DNA from: Candidatus Nitrosopumilus sp.
GTDB taxonomy: Archaea; Thermoproteota; Nitrososphaeria; Nitrososphaerales; Nitrosopumilaceae
NCBI GenBank assembly: GCA_013203245.1
Contig: JABMOR010000033.1
Span: 1-22,506 of the forward strand
DNA length: 22,506 nt
Direction: 5' to 3'
Shown: positions 1-6,952 of the stretch, piece by piece
How the letters are laid out: each line of letters starts with the position of its first letter
Position numbering within the stretch: the stretch's first letter is position 1
Made by a program: the position numbers and the translations under genes
Notes under the pieces: model-generated
Databases searched by the model: none
What the model was told of the DNA's origin: nothing
The model's input: the letters and a program-made list of their open reading frames with translations, nothing else

Positions 1-114
1 ATCATAATCCATTAGCATATTGAGAACTTTTTCATATCGACCCATGGATAGGATATAATTTTAGAGAATAAAAACAATTTGTTAAAATCTCAATTCATCA
101 CAAGAAGGATTAAC

Positions 115-121
115 TTATATC
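115..121 (+). promoter_or_regulatory. TATA box for the first DICT-like gene
   Basis: The motif TTATATC begins 28 bases before the ATG at 143, so the transcript is probably leaderless. The TTRGCACTAG box found at many neighbouring promoters is not visible at its expected place here, although TTCATCAC occurs at 94-101. Confidence 0.5.
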
Positions 122-142
122 TTATTTTGACTGCCATGAAAT

Positions 143-688
143 ATGTTAGGAAAGTATGCAGGTTTTGTCGGTGAAGTTTGGGAAGATTTCCCACAGCTTG
201 CAGAATGGCATGACGATGATCCATCACTTCTGTCAATGTGGAGTTTGGACAAATTTGTTGAAGCAGGTTATCACAATTTTCATGCAGAAAGAAAGCAGTT
301 ATTCCACATCAGTAAACTAATTGAAAACTATGCTAAAGATAACAGTCAGCCATTACTTGCAACTTTTGAAAAAATTGCACGTTACAAATTTGTTGAAAAA
401 AGATATCAAGATATGATTAAACAGATACCAAAAATTACAGTTATTGCAGATTTTGGCAAAATAGACATTAAAACCACTCTGAACATAGAGTTAGTAAATT
501 GTCGTGAGACGAGCTTGACTAACGTTTGGAGTGTTATTACTAGAGGACCATATGGCCCATTTGGTTTGATTGCAGAAGAATATGAAAGTGGAAAATTTAA
601 AGGATTTTTTAGTCTAAATCCCAATGTGTGTAGACATGCAGTTAGTAAGATGGCTAAAATTCTAGGGGCTAAATTTACTATTCAATAA
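143..688 (+). CDS. DICT-like sensory domain protein (copy 1)
   Basis: The 181-residue soluble protein resembles the DICT sensory domain, otherwise found fused to diguanylate cyclases, histidine kinases and regulators. It has no visible output domain. The most conserved parts are LLATFEKIARYKFVEKRYQ (about residues 70-90) and TRGPYGPFGLIAEE (about 132-145), both shared with the next gene. It would act in the cytoplasm as a stand-alone sensor or ligand-binding protein. A TATA box 28 bases upstream supports the start at 143. The DICT assignment is from remembered family style and is not certain. A link between DICT and light signalling has been suggested in the literature as I recall it, and would fit the neighbourhood. 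The ligand and partner are unknown. Confidence 0.6.
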   Translation: MLGKYAGFVGEVWEDFPQLAEWHDDDPSLLSMWSLDKFVEAGYHNFHAERKQLFHISKLIENYAKDNSQPLLATFEKIARYKFVEKRYQDMIKQIPKITVIADFGKIDIKTTLNIELVNCRETSLTNVWSVITRGPYGPFGLIAEEYESGKFKGFFSLNPNVCRHAVSKMAKILGAKFTIQ

Positions 689-702
689 GAGAACAATAAT
701 AA

Positions 703-741
703 TTGGCACTAGTCTATTAATTTATCACTAGTTATATATTA
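703..741 (+). promoter_or_regulatory. Promoter with paired TTRGCACTAG boxes, second DICT-like gene
   Basis: Box 1 is TTGGCACTAG at 703-712 and box 2 is TTATCACTAG at 722-731, exactly 19 bases apart. Box 2 abuts the TATA box TTATATATTA at 732-741. The ATG at 760 lies 28 bases after the first T of the TATA box, so the transcript should be leaderless. The box-1 C to TATA distance is 25. Confidence 0.75.
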
Positions 742-759
742 AAAAGAAAAAAACAAGAC

Positions 760-1311
760 ATGAGTCAACAATACAATAGTTTCATACAAGAAATTTGGTC
801 AAATTTTACAAGGCTTGTAGATGTAAAATTTACGGATTTATCTGATCACAACATCTTATGGACATTAACTGAGTACATTGATGCAGGATATGTCAATTTC
901 AATGAAGGAAGAAAAGAGCTATACCGATTAAGTATTTTACTTGAAAATTATGCCGTAAAAAATAATGCTCCACTCCTGGCCACATTTGAGACAGGTGAGA
1001 GATACAAGTATGTTGAGGATCGTTATACAGAGATTCTTCAAAAAATTCCAAAAGCATGGGTAATTGGAAATTTCAACAATCCTCTTCTCGCACCACAACC
1101 TCCAGCATCTACAGAGGTAGTTAGTTGTGATGGCACAAATATTTCAGATATGTGGATAGTGCTAACGCGTGGTCCAAAAGGTCCATTTGGCCTTGTTGCA
1201 GAAGACATGGGTGATGAACAGTACAAGGGTTTCTTCTCATATAGTCCAACAGTAATATCCAAAGTGATTGAAAGTATAAATCAGAAATTAAAAATAAAAA
1301 TAGAAATATAA
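760..1311 (+). CDS. DICT-like sensory domain protein (copy 2)
   Basis: This 183-residue soluble protein is a tandem paralogue of the gene at 143-688. Both share an N-terminal 'EIW/EVW' start, a LLATFE...RYKYVEDRY block (about residues 70-88) and a TRGPKGPFGLVAED block (about 136-149). Like copy 1 it has one domain and no kinase, cyclase or DNA-binding part. Unlike copy 1 it has a promoter with two TTRGCACTAG-type boxes, so the copies are probably controlled differently. The leaderless promoter fixes the start at 760. DICT membership is inferred from sequence style. The pair could form a heterodimer or sense related ligands, but nothing in the sequence shows this. Confidence 0.6.
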   Translation: MSQQYNSFIQEIWSNFTRLVDVKFTDLSDHNILWTLTEYIDAGYVNFNEGRKELYRLSILLENYAVKNNAPLLATFETGERYKYVEDRYTEILQKIPKAWVIGNFNNPLLAPQPPASTEVVSCDGTNISDMWIVLTRGPKGPFGLVAEDMGDEQYKGFFSYSPTVISKVIESINQKLKIKIEI

Positions 1312-1428
1312 TTTTCTATAATTATTTTAAATGTCTATAACTAAATACAAGATAGAAAATATTGTAAAGGACAAGTAAATTAAATTCATCACGAGAAACT
1401 ACACTCAAAAAAATAATTTAGAATATGC

Positions 1429-1466
1429 TTGCCACTAGTAATTTAGTAAGAGTCAGTTGATATACT
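1429..1466 (+). promoter_or_regulatory. Promoter with TTRGCACTAG-like box, small membrane protein
   Basis: The box TTGCCACTAG lies at 1429-1438 with its central C 25 bases before TTGATATACT at 1457-1466, the probable TATA region. Transcription would begin near 1486-1489, at the first ATG of the 41-residue gene. A clear second box is not present. Confidence 0.55.
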
Positions 1467-1488
1467 ATGTCTAAAAAATTTGTTTATC

Positions 1489-1614
1489 ATGATGAAACTT
1501 AATGAAAAGAGAACTTTGTTTCTAGGATTGGTCATTACACTTGGAATTACAATCCTTGGAGGATTTGTTCTAACTACATTTCTAATGCAAAAATGCAAGG
1601 ATGTGATTTGTTAA
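1489..1614 (+). CDS. Small single-helix membrane protein
   Basis: This short gene encodes 41 residues, starting MMKLNEKRTLFLGL. A charged N-terminus is followed by one hydrophobic segment at about residues 10-32 and a short tail with two cysteines (MQKCKDVIC). It is probably a membrane microprotein of unknown role. ATG at 1489 or 1492 would serve as start; the upstream promoter predicts transcription starting there. It overlaps the next gene by 22 bases in another frame. A frameshift joining it to the next reading frame is possible, because the next gene lacks a ribosome-binding site, but the promoter and the natural membrane-protein shape favour a separate gene. Confidence 0.5.
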   Translation: MMKLNEKRTLFLGLVITLGITILGGFVLTTFLMQKCKDVIC

Positions 1615-1880
1615 CCCTGAAAGAATATCATACGGAGGAAATTCCTGAAATGGAGTGGTCTAAATTCAAATTTTTTGACTGGATTCCTACTATAATTAGA
1701 CTGCAATCTGTCAAAGATGAGGATTGGCAAGTAATACGAAAGTCTATGCTTAAAACAGATTTAGAATTCAAATACGGAATTTTAGAAAAATGGCTTGTAA
1801 GAAACAATTATTCTAAAAAATCTAAAGTTCAGACTCAAAACTATATGCAAGCATTAAGGAGAAGTGGATTAATTAAATAA
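1593..1880 (+). CDS. Conserved-looking hypothetical protein
   Basis: I do not recognise this 95-residue protein. It is soluble, with aromatic segments near the N-terminus (EMEWSKFKFFDWIP, about residues 19-32) and a basic, probably helical C-terminus (NYMQALRRSGLIK) that could resemble a small DNA-binding fold; that last point is only an impression. It begins inside the preceding small membrane gene and has no visible ribosome-binding site, so it would be translated by coupling from the same transcript. The exact start is uncertain, and a later start near residue 20 is possible. Confidence 0.5.
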   Translation: MQGCDLLTLKEYHTEEIPEMEWSKFKFFDWIPTIIRLQSVKDEDWQVIRKSMLKTDLEFKYGILEKWLVRNNYSKKSKVQTQNYMQALRRSGLIK

Positions 1881-1896
1881 TTTAGTAATAATCTTA

Positions 1897-2118
1897 GTGG
1901 TAATTGTAATTGCAATCATTGTAGGTGTTATTGGTAATGCGGACTATCAAGAAATAACTCAAGCACGCGACCAAATTAATCTTCGGCTCACATTAGATGA
2001 TTGTAAAAGGTTATTTGATGAAGGAATAGATCGTGTTAATTGTTTTGATAAATCCATTCATGTATTTGGAACTGAACAACAAAAACAACAATGGGAATCA
2101 GGATATCTGAATCCATGA
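1897..2118 (+). CDS. Small protein with N-terminal membrane anchor
   Basis: The 73-residue protein starts with a GTG codon and a hydrophobic stretch (MVIVIAIIVGVIG, residues 1-13), followed by a hydrophilic domain with two cysteines (DDCKRLFDEG and RVNCFDKS). It is likely anchored in the membrane with its C-terminal part outside, where the cysteines could pair. The open frame extends upstream from GTG by eight hydrophobic or neutral codons without a standard start, so the true start may be slightly earlier. It lies 16 bases after the preceding gene and probably shares its transcript. Function unknown. Confidence 0.5.
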   Translation: MVIVIAIIVGVIGNADYQEITQARDQINLRLTLDDCKRLFDEGIDRVNCFDKSIHVFGTEQQKQQWESGYLNP

Positions 2119-2199
2119 GAATAATTTTAAATTTAAGGATGGTTATCAAGGGTAATAGAAAAATATAGAAATTAATTCAGCATAAAAGCACTGACAAAA

Positions 2200-3579
2200 T
2201 TATATGGACTTCCCCTTATACTGATAATCAATTACTTTGTGAAAGAGATTGTGCGAAGCAACGACAGTGATTGAGGCAAATGCAATACCTACAAAATTCC
2301 TGACGGTCATCAAGGCGCTGGGTTGCCCTGCAATTAATGATGTCTCGAATACAACGTGGAAGTTATCAACCAGCCAAACAGCCAAAGTCACCCAAGATAA
2401 AATTCCAGCAACAAAATAACCTAAACGTGTATTCTTACGAATAAGGAATATTGAAGAAAAAATAGCAACATACCATACAAAAGAGCCAACTAGCCAAAGC
2501 ACATGATAAACGTCAGGCCGATCATCTAGCCAATAGTAAGAAGTTCCAATCAAAGTCATAGCAAATAATGAAATTTGAATTAGTTTTTGATTTATTTTAA
2601 AACCTGTTTTTTCCTCTTTTGGTTTGGACACGGGAGGAGATGAATTCATCTCAGCTGTTGCGATATCAATTGATTCACGAACGGATTTTAATCTAATCGG
2701 GATTATTTTTGTGATCTTGTCATCTGAGACAACGGTATCATGCACAAGACTGTCAATTAGAGGTCTTGCAAGCGAAGCCTTGACAGGAGTGATTAGATCC
2801 ACCCAATAAGATGAGAGACGGGTAGTCAAAAACGGAATTTGCAAAACAAAGAGATTCCTGTTCAAATATGCGGAATAAATGCGCATTAATTCCTCATAAG
2901 TGATTTTATCAGGACCCCCAATTTCAAAAATTTGGCCCATGGTTTCAGGTTTGCAAAGACATTCGGCCAAATAGAAAACTACGTCGTCAACGGCGATTGG
3001 CTGAGCCAATGATTTTACCCAAGACGGGCAGACCATTACAGGCAATCGCTCAACAAGATAGCGAAGCATAGCATATGAGCCGCCCTGAGCCCCGATAATT
3101 AAAGACGCACGCAATTCAGTTACAGGTATGGATCCTGAACGAAGTATATCGCCCACATCCCTGCGACTTCTCATGTGGGGGGATAACTCTAAGCTGTCAT
3201 TGACAAGTCCCCCCAAGTAAATAATCCTCGTCACACCTACTTTCGTTGCAGATTTAAGAAAATTTTCAGCTTGAATTTTTTCACGATTTGCAAATTCTTG
3301 CCACTCACTTTTGCTGCCCTCCATCGAGTGAAGTAAGTAATATGCAACATCTACACCCTGCATAGATCGAGTCAACTCATCATTGTCAAAAACATCGACC
3401 TGAACATATTTCACATTTTCTGTATTGTTCAGTTTTTGCCTGCTCAAACCTGTTATCGTGCAACCGTTTGACGACAGCAAGGAAACCAGCCTAGAGCCAA
3501 TAAATCCAGTAGCACCAGTAACCATTATTGAAAAGGGCGAGGATTGTGAAATTGGTTTGCTTAACTGAGTCCGCTCCAT
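2200..3579 (-). CDS. NmrA/YbjT-like atypical SDR with C-terminal membrane domain
   Basis: The 459-residue protein has an N-terminal Rossmann fold with the dinucleotide motif TGATGFIGS at residues 21-29, followed by features of atypical (extended) short-chain dehydrogenases of the NmrA/YbjT/NDUFA9 type (YYLLHSM, RIIYLGGL, ELRASLIIG, FEIGGPDKITY). Residues from about 330 form four predicted membrane helices. The protein should bind NAD(P) at the cytoplasmic face; the substrate is unknown. Base composition differs from the neighbours: two 60-base stretches I counted (3001-3060 and 3121-3180) hold 28 and 31 G/C, against 17 of 60 in the B12 gene (4321-4380), which hints at acquisition by transfer. 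It is divergent from the B12 gene and its promoter carries the same paired boxes. Similar SDR proteins occur in bacterial light-induced clusters, as I recall. Confidence 0.8.
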   Translation of the reverse strand: MERTQLSKPISQSSPFSIMVTGATGFIGSRLVSLLSSNGCTITGLSRQKLNNTENVKYVQVDVFDNDELTRSMQGVDVAYYLLHSMEGSKSEWQEFANREKIQAENFLKSATKVGVTRIIYLGGLVNDSLELSPHMRSRRDVGDILRSGSIPVTELRASLIIGAQGGSYAMLRYLVERLPVMVCPSWVKSLAQPIAVDDVVFYLAECLCKPETMGQIFEIGGPDKITYEELMRIYSAYLNRNLFVLQIPFLTTRLSSYWVDLITPVKASLARPLIDSLVHDTVVSDDKITKIIPIRLKSVRESIDIATAEMNSSPPVSKPKEEKTGFKINQKLIQISLFAMTLIGTSYYWLDDRPDVYHVLWLVGSFVWYVAIFSSIFLIRKNTRLGYFVAGILSWVTLAVWLVDNFHVVFETSLIAGQPSALMTVRNFVGIAFASITVVASHNLFHKVIDYQYKGKSI

Positions 3580-3600
3580 GAAGAATTTTTCACTATGAAT

Positions 3601-3637
3601 GATTTAAGCTAGTGATAAGTGGTTTTAATAGTGGTAA
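3601..3637 (-). promoter_or_regulatory. Promoter with paired boxes for the SDR gene
   Basis: On the minus strand, box 1 is TTACCACTA (3637-3629) and box 2 is TTATCACTAG (3618-3609), 19 bases apart. They are followed by a TATA box TTAAATC (3607-3601), 28 bases before the ATG at 3579. Box 2 is identical to box 2 of the DICT copy 2 promoter. Confidence 0.7.
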
Positions 3638-3681
3638 TCTACCAGCTAGCCTTTGAATACAGTCACGGAACGTGAGGATAA

Positions 3682-3717
3682 TTGGCACTATTTAGATATA
3701 TTAGCACCAGTTAAATA
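3682..3717 (+). promoter_or_regulatory. Promoter with paired boxes for the B12-binding regulator
   Basis: Box 1 TTGGCACTA (3682-3690) and box 2 TTAGCACC (3701-3708) are 19 bases apart, followed by the TATA box TTAAATA (3711-3717), 28 bases before the ATG at 3739. Together with the divergent promoter at 3601-3637, the short spacer between the SDR and B12 genes holds four half-sites. Confidence 0.75.
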
Positions 3718-3738
3718 GCATATAAGAAAAAAATATTC

Positions 3739-4581
3739 ATGGTATACATTAGAGCAAAGAAGGTAAAATCTGATCAATATCTCTACCTTGTCAAAAGTGT
3801 CTGGGATTCAAAGAGGAGTACATCCAAACAAGAAATTGTAAAATATCTTGGAAAAGCATCAGAAGTCGTAAAAGACGATATTCCAGTAGAGTATAGAGAC
3901 AATCCTAAAGTTTTGTCAGTACTAGCATCTTACAATCCAAAAGACATTAAGAAAAGAGAAGAATCTACAAAGAAATCAAAAGAACATCTTTACAAGAAAT
4001 TAACAGAAGGCAACATAGAGGAGTGTGTAAAAATATATCAAGATTATACAAAAATTTTCAATCCAGCAGATTTTTTCGATAAGATTCTGAAACAAGTAAT
4101 GACTGACATAGGAGAAGATTGGGCAAGTAATAAAATAAGTATTGCAACAGAACATGTTGCAAGTAACATTGCTCAAACTCTGGTTAAAATAATTATGGAT
4201 GGCGTATCAGTATCAGCAAATAAGAAAAAAATTCTAATCTGTGTTCCAGTTGGAGAAGAACATCATTTAGGATGCGACGTGTTGGAAACATATCTTTCAA
4301 TAAAAGGATTCAAAGTATACAATATGGGAACATCAATCCCATCAGAATCCATCATTAATTTTATTGAAAATAATAAGCCAGACATGGTATTTATTTCAAT
4401 TACATTAACAGACAATATTTTAGCAGGTCAAAGATTAGTAAGAAAAATTAATGACGCATGTAAAATTCCAATTTTAATTGGAGGATACGCCATGCAAACT
4501 GAAAAAATACCAAAGTTTGATGGAAAGGTAATTTCGGAATTAAATTTAGAGGAATTAGCAAAAATTATTAGAAGTGTATAA
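3739..4581 (+). CDS. CarH/LitR-like B12-binding photoreceptor candidate with a non-MerR N-terminus
   Basis: The 280-residue protein has a helical B12-binding-2 type domain (about residues 80-155) and a Rossmann-type B12-binding domain (about 162-280). W128 followed by nine residues and E138-H139 matches the W-x9-EH signature of adenosylcobalamin photoreceptors such as CarH; E173-x-H175-x2-G178 matches the D/E-x-H-x2-G motif, with H175 as the likely lower cobalt ligand. Instead of a MerR helix-turn-helix, residues 1-40 form a small basic domain (IRAKKVKSDQYLYLVKS...QEIVKYLG) like the N-terminus of some archaeal transposases and proteins with a YLYLV...YLG pattern; a charged linker (67-82) follows. 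It probably senses light through AdoB12 and acts on DNA or a partner. A corrinoid methyltransferase role is less likely: no methyltransferase gene is nearby. It converges on a carotenoid-desaturase-like gene. Confidence 0.8.
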   Translation: MVYIRAKKVKSDQYLYLVKSVWDSKRSTSKQEIVKYLGKASEVVKDDIPVEYRDNPKVLSVLASYNPKDIKKREESTKKSKEHLYKKLTEGNIEECVKIYQDYTKIFNPADFFDKILKQVMTDIGEDWASNKISIATEHVASNIAQTLVKIIMDGVSVSANKKKILICVPVGEEHHLGCDVLETYLSIKGFKVYNMGTSIPSESIINFIENNKPDMVFISITLTDNILAGQRLVRKINDACKIPILIGGYAMQTEKIPKFDGKVISELNLEELAKIIRSV

Positions 4582-4591
4582 TTAAAAAATA

Positions 4592-5938
4592 TTAAGATTT
4601 TAAAAAAGATTCAATTTTTGGATGACATAAGATAGAACTATGTGCAGCTGAATCAGTTCCAATACCATAGCTAATAGTTGAATCACCAACAAAAAATAAT
4701 CCATCAATTCCAGGAATTTGATGAGGCATTTTGGATTTCCAAACTTTCCCAGGTTCCTTTACCACAGATTCGACTAATTTCCAGGCCATAGGGCGTTCCC
4801 AAATTAATTCAGTCTCAAATTTTGGATAAATTGATGAGATCTCACTCTTCATTTTATCAACAATATTTTTGATAGCAATGGGGTCATCAGTAACCTGAGG
4901 ATTTACAGGGGTTCCTGCGATAATCAAGTGCTCACCAGGAGGAGAAACAGAGGGTGTGATATTAGAAATAAAGAATATCCCTTTGGTTACATATTCTGTG
5001 CCAACTGGAAATACTACTTGACGTGAATCAATTTTAGATTTTAGTGCAAAATGAACCTCAATGACAGAAGTAGTCTTATTCAATTTGTTAATTTTTTGAA
5101 TAAATTTGTCATCAATAATATTTTTTTCAAATAATTGGTTTAATGCATGATATGCAGGATATGAAATAACAACACAATTTGTAGGGATTAATTGTTCACA
5201 TCCCCCCGCATCTTTAACAATTATACCTGTTACCTTTGAATTTTCAATGATAACTTTTTTGACAGATTGTTGTGTATCAACTTCGCCATTTTTGGATAAA
5301 ATATAATCAGATAAAACATGAGAAATGGAATCATACCCGCCATCATCAGGATATGCAAATTCACTAGTTCCCCCTTTAAACGGATTTGCTCTAATCATAG
5401 TACGAGCAAATTCACCTAACGATATATGATCTGCAGTATCTGCAAATGCCAACATGCAAACAGATTCAAAAAAAGCATTTGTATCAGAATCTAAATTATT
5501 AGTAATATCAGTTAGAGGAGTATCATCCCACAATTCAGTCTTATCTATAGAAGTGAATGCTAAAGGAAGTAGAATTCTTAGAAGTTTAACTCTACTTTTA
5601 AAAGGCAATAATGAAAGTTGGAGTAAATCCAAAATACCTTTAGGATAATTATGAAATTCATCTGCGGAATAAAATGCAATGTCATCTACTTTTGCAAGTT
5701 TCAAATAAGACTCAATTTTTAATTTTTTCAGAACAGTAAAAATTGCAGATTTTTTATAAAATGGCATTATGTGAAATCCATTATCAAGTATATGATTTCT
5801 AAATTTCATAGAAGCAGTCCGCCCTCCCAATTTTGATGACTTTTCTAAAACTCGAACTGCGTGGCCCTGAGATGCCAATAATGCGGCAGTGGTAAGCCCC
5901 CCTACGCCTGCGCCAATCACAATTATAGGTATAACCAT
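4592..5938 (-). CDS. Phytoene-desaturase-like FAD-dependent oxidoreductase
   Basis: The 448-residue flavoprotein has an N-terminal FAD-binding motif GAGVGG at residues 8-13, an acidic ribose-binding E at about 32 followed by KLGGRTAS, and a C-terminal FAD motif (PGIDGLFFVGDSTISYG, about residues 408-424). This layout is that of the CrtI/phytoene desaturase and amine oxidase superfamily. It would desaturate or otherwise oxidise a polyprenoid or lipid, probably at the membrane. The true substrate cannot be read from sequence: no phytoene synthase is in the window. The gene has its own promoter with two boxes in the short spacer after the SRPBCC gene, and ends 10 bases from the convergent B12-receptor gene. 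Regulation by that receptor is an inference from shared operators and from bacterial CarH systems. Confidence 0.8.
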   Translation of the reverse strand: MVIPIIVIGAGVGGLTTAALLASQGHAVRVLEKSSKLGGRTASMKFRNHILDNGFHIMPFYKKSAIFTVLKKLKIESYLKLAKVDDIAFYSADEFHNYPKGILDLLQLSLLPFKSRVKLLRILLPLAFTSIDKTELWDDTPLTDITNNLDSDTNAFFESVCMLAFADTADHISLGEFARTMIRANPFKGGTSEFAYPDDGGYDSISHVLSDYILSKNGEVDTQQSVKKVIIENSKVTGIIVKDAGGCEQLIPTNCVVISYPAYHALNQLFEKNIIDDKFIQKINKLNKTTSVIEVHFALKSKIDSRQVVFPVGTEYVTKGIFFISNITPSVSPPGEHLIIAGTPVNPQVTDDPIAIKNIVDKMKSEISSIYPKFETELIWERPMAWKLVESVVKEPGKVWKSKMPHQIPGIDGLFFVGDSTISYGIGTDSAAHSSILCHPKIESFLKS

Positions 5939-5956
5939 ATGATTTTTAGCAAAAAA

Positions 5957-5996
5957 TATTATATATACAGGTGCTAACTAACTGAAATAGTGCTAA
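5957..5996 (-). promoter_or_regulatory. Promoter with paired boxes for the desaturase-like gene
   Basis: On the minus strand, box 1 TTAGCACTA (5996-5988) and box 2 TTAGCACC (5977-5970) are 19 bases apart, followed by the TATA box TATATATAATA (5967-5957), 29 bases before the ATG at 5938. Box 1 covers the stop codon of the upstream SRPBCC gene. Box spacing and the TTAGCACC sequence match the B12-regulator promoter. Confidence 0.75.
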
Positions 5997-6448
5997 CTTG
6001 CTGATAATTTATGTTCAATTGAATATTTTTCAGCGCAATTAATGAATTCAAGCATTACCGAACTCATTTTTTTCCTAAGAATTGTCTCAATAAATGGAAT
6101 GCATTTTAGAAGACGATTTACTTTTAAATTTACAAAAATTGAAATAAAAGTACCAGATGAAGAATGCTCATAGTGTTCAATAAAAAAAGTTCCTTTTAAT
6201 GGACCAGTCAAAATAAAGACTTTATGTATATTTGGAGGCAGAACAAGATGTTTTGTTTTAACTTTCACAGATTGCCCTAAAAAATTAATTTTTTCTAAAA
6301 TAACTATACCAGATTTATCATCACTAAGAATATCTAATGATTTAAAATAATTTGGCATGACATTATGAAAATTTTTTACATCAGTGTTAATCTTAAAAAC
6401 TATTTCACGATTTAATGATGATGTTCCAGACAAATCAAAAACAGTCAT
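5993..6448 (-). CDS. SRPBCC (START-like) family protein
   Basis: The 151-residue protein fits the SRPBCC/polyketide-cyclase fold: an N-terminal strand with 'REIVFKINTDVKNFHNVMPNYF' character, central strands, and a long C-terminal helix (about residues 115-145). The fold makes a deep hydrophobic pocket for lipids or polyketides. It overlaps the preceding gene by one base (start at 6448) and lies just before the desaturase-like gene, so it may bind the substrate or product of that enzyme. Bacterial photo-stress clusters often pair SRPBCC proteins with flavin oxidoreductases. Assignment is by fold impression, because the family has few invariant residues. Confidence 0.6.
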   Translation of the reverse strand: MTVFDLSGTSSLNREIVFKINTDVKNFHNVMPNYFKSLDILSDDKSGIVILEKINFLGQSVKVKTKHLVLPPNIHKVFILTGPLKGTFFIEHYEHSSSGTFISIFVNLKVNRLLKCIPFIETILRKKMSSVMLEFINCAEKYSIEHKLSAS

Positions 6449-6804
6449 TATAACACTTCCATTTCAACATACTCCCACAGGTTTGATTTTGTAATAGTTA
6501 GACTGGAATCAAATTTCTTCATCATTGAATAAACCAAAGATAAGGATCTCTTAACAGAATCTGTTTTTTTAGGATCTGTTATAGGCAATAATCTGATAGT
6601 TGTTTTTTTAGGACTCGTAGATATTTGAATAAAGAATTCTTGATGTAACTCATCAATTACAACTATAGGTAATAATGCACTCAATCCATTATTTTCAACA
6701 TAAATACTTGAAATTCGTATGAGTGGGGATTTTTGAAAATGAGGTGTAAATGATTTTGAAAATTCTAAAAGATCTACAAGTTGATTTAAAACAATATGAG
6801 GCAT
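6448..6804 (-). CDS. Hypothetical protein, first gene of the SRPBCC operon
   Basis: I do not recognise this 118-residue soluble protein. It alternates short hydrophobic strands (LSALLPIVVIDEL, EFFIQIS, TTIRLLPI) with a helical region (VKRSLSLVYSMMKKF), so an alpha/beta fold is likely. It is followed with a one-base overlap by the SRPBCC gene, implying joint translation. A TATA box about 30 bases upstream on the minus strand and a TTGGCACTAG box support the start at 6804. Confidence 0.6.
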   Translation of the reverse strand: MPHIVLNQLVDLLEFSKSFTPHFQKSPLIRISSIYVENNGLSALLPIVVIDELHQEFFIQISTSPKKTTIRLLPITDPKKTDSVKRSLSLVYSMMKKFDSSLTITKSNLWEYVEMEVL

Positions 6805-6826
6805 TATTGATATTTTTAATTTATTT

Positions 6827-6862
6827 TATTTATACAAAGCTGAAAAAATATTCTAGTGCCAA
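6827..6862 (-). promoter_or_regulatory. Promoter with TTGGCACTAG box for the SRPBCC operon
   Basis: On the minus strand, TTGGCACTAG (6862-6853) lies with its central C 24 bases before the TATA box TATAAATA (6834-6827), which is 30 bases before the ATG at 6804. A weak second box (CAGCTTTG) is at the 19-base spacing. Confidence 0.6.
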
Positions 6863-6895
6863 AAATATTCTATTTGTGCATAATAGAGGTTTATT

Positions 6896-6931
6896 TTAGC
6901 ACTAGATTTGAAAATATGGGCACCTTAAATA
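6896..6931 (+). promoter_or_regulatory. Promoter with TTAGCACTAG box for the TFB operon
   Basis: TTAGCACTAG (6896-6905) has its central C 25 bases before the TATA box TTAAATA (6925-6931), and the ATG at 6953 follows 28 bases after the TATA start. A second GGGCACC (6918-6924) touches the TATA box but at 21 rather than 19 bases. Confidence 0.65.
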
Positions 6932-6952
6932 ATTTAAAACAGAAATTTCAAC

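Noticed and set aside
3739..4581. Corrinoid protein of a methyltransferase system
   Set aside because: The W-x9-EH signature and the absence of methyltransferase genes favour an AdoB12 sensor, although domain order is shared with corrinoid proteins.
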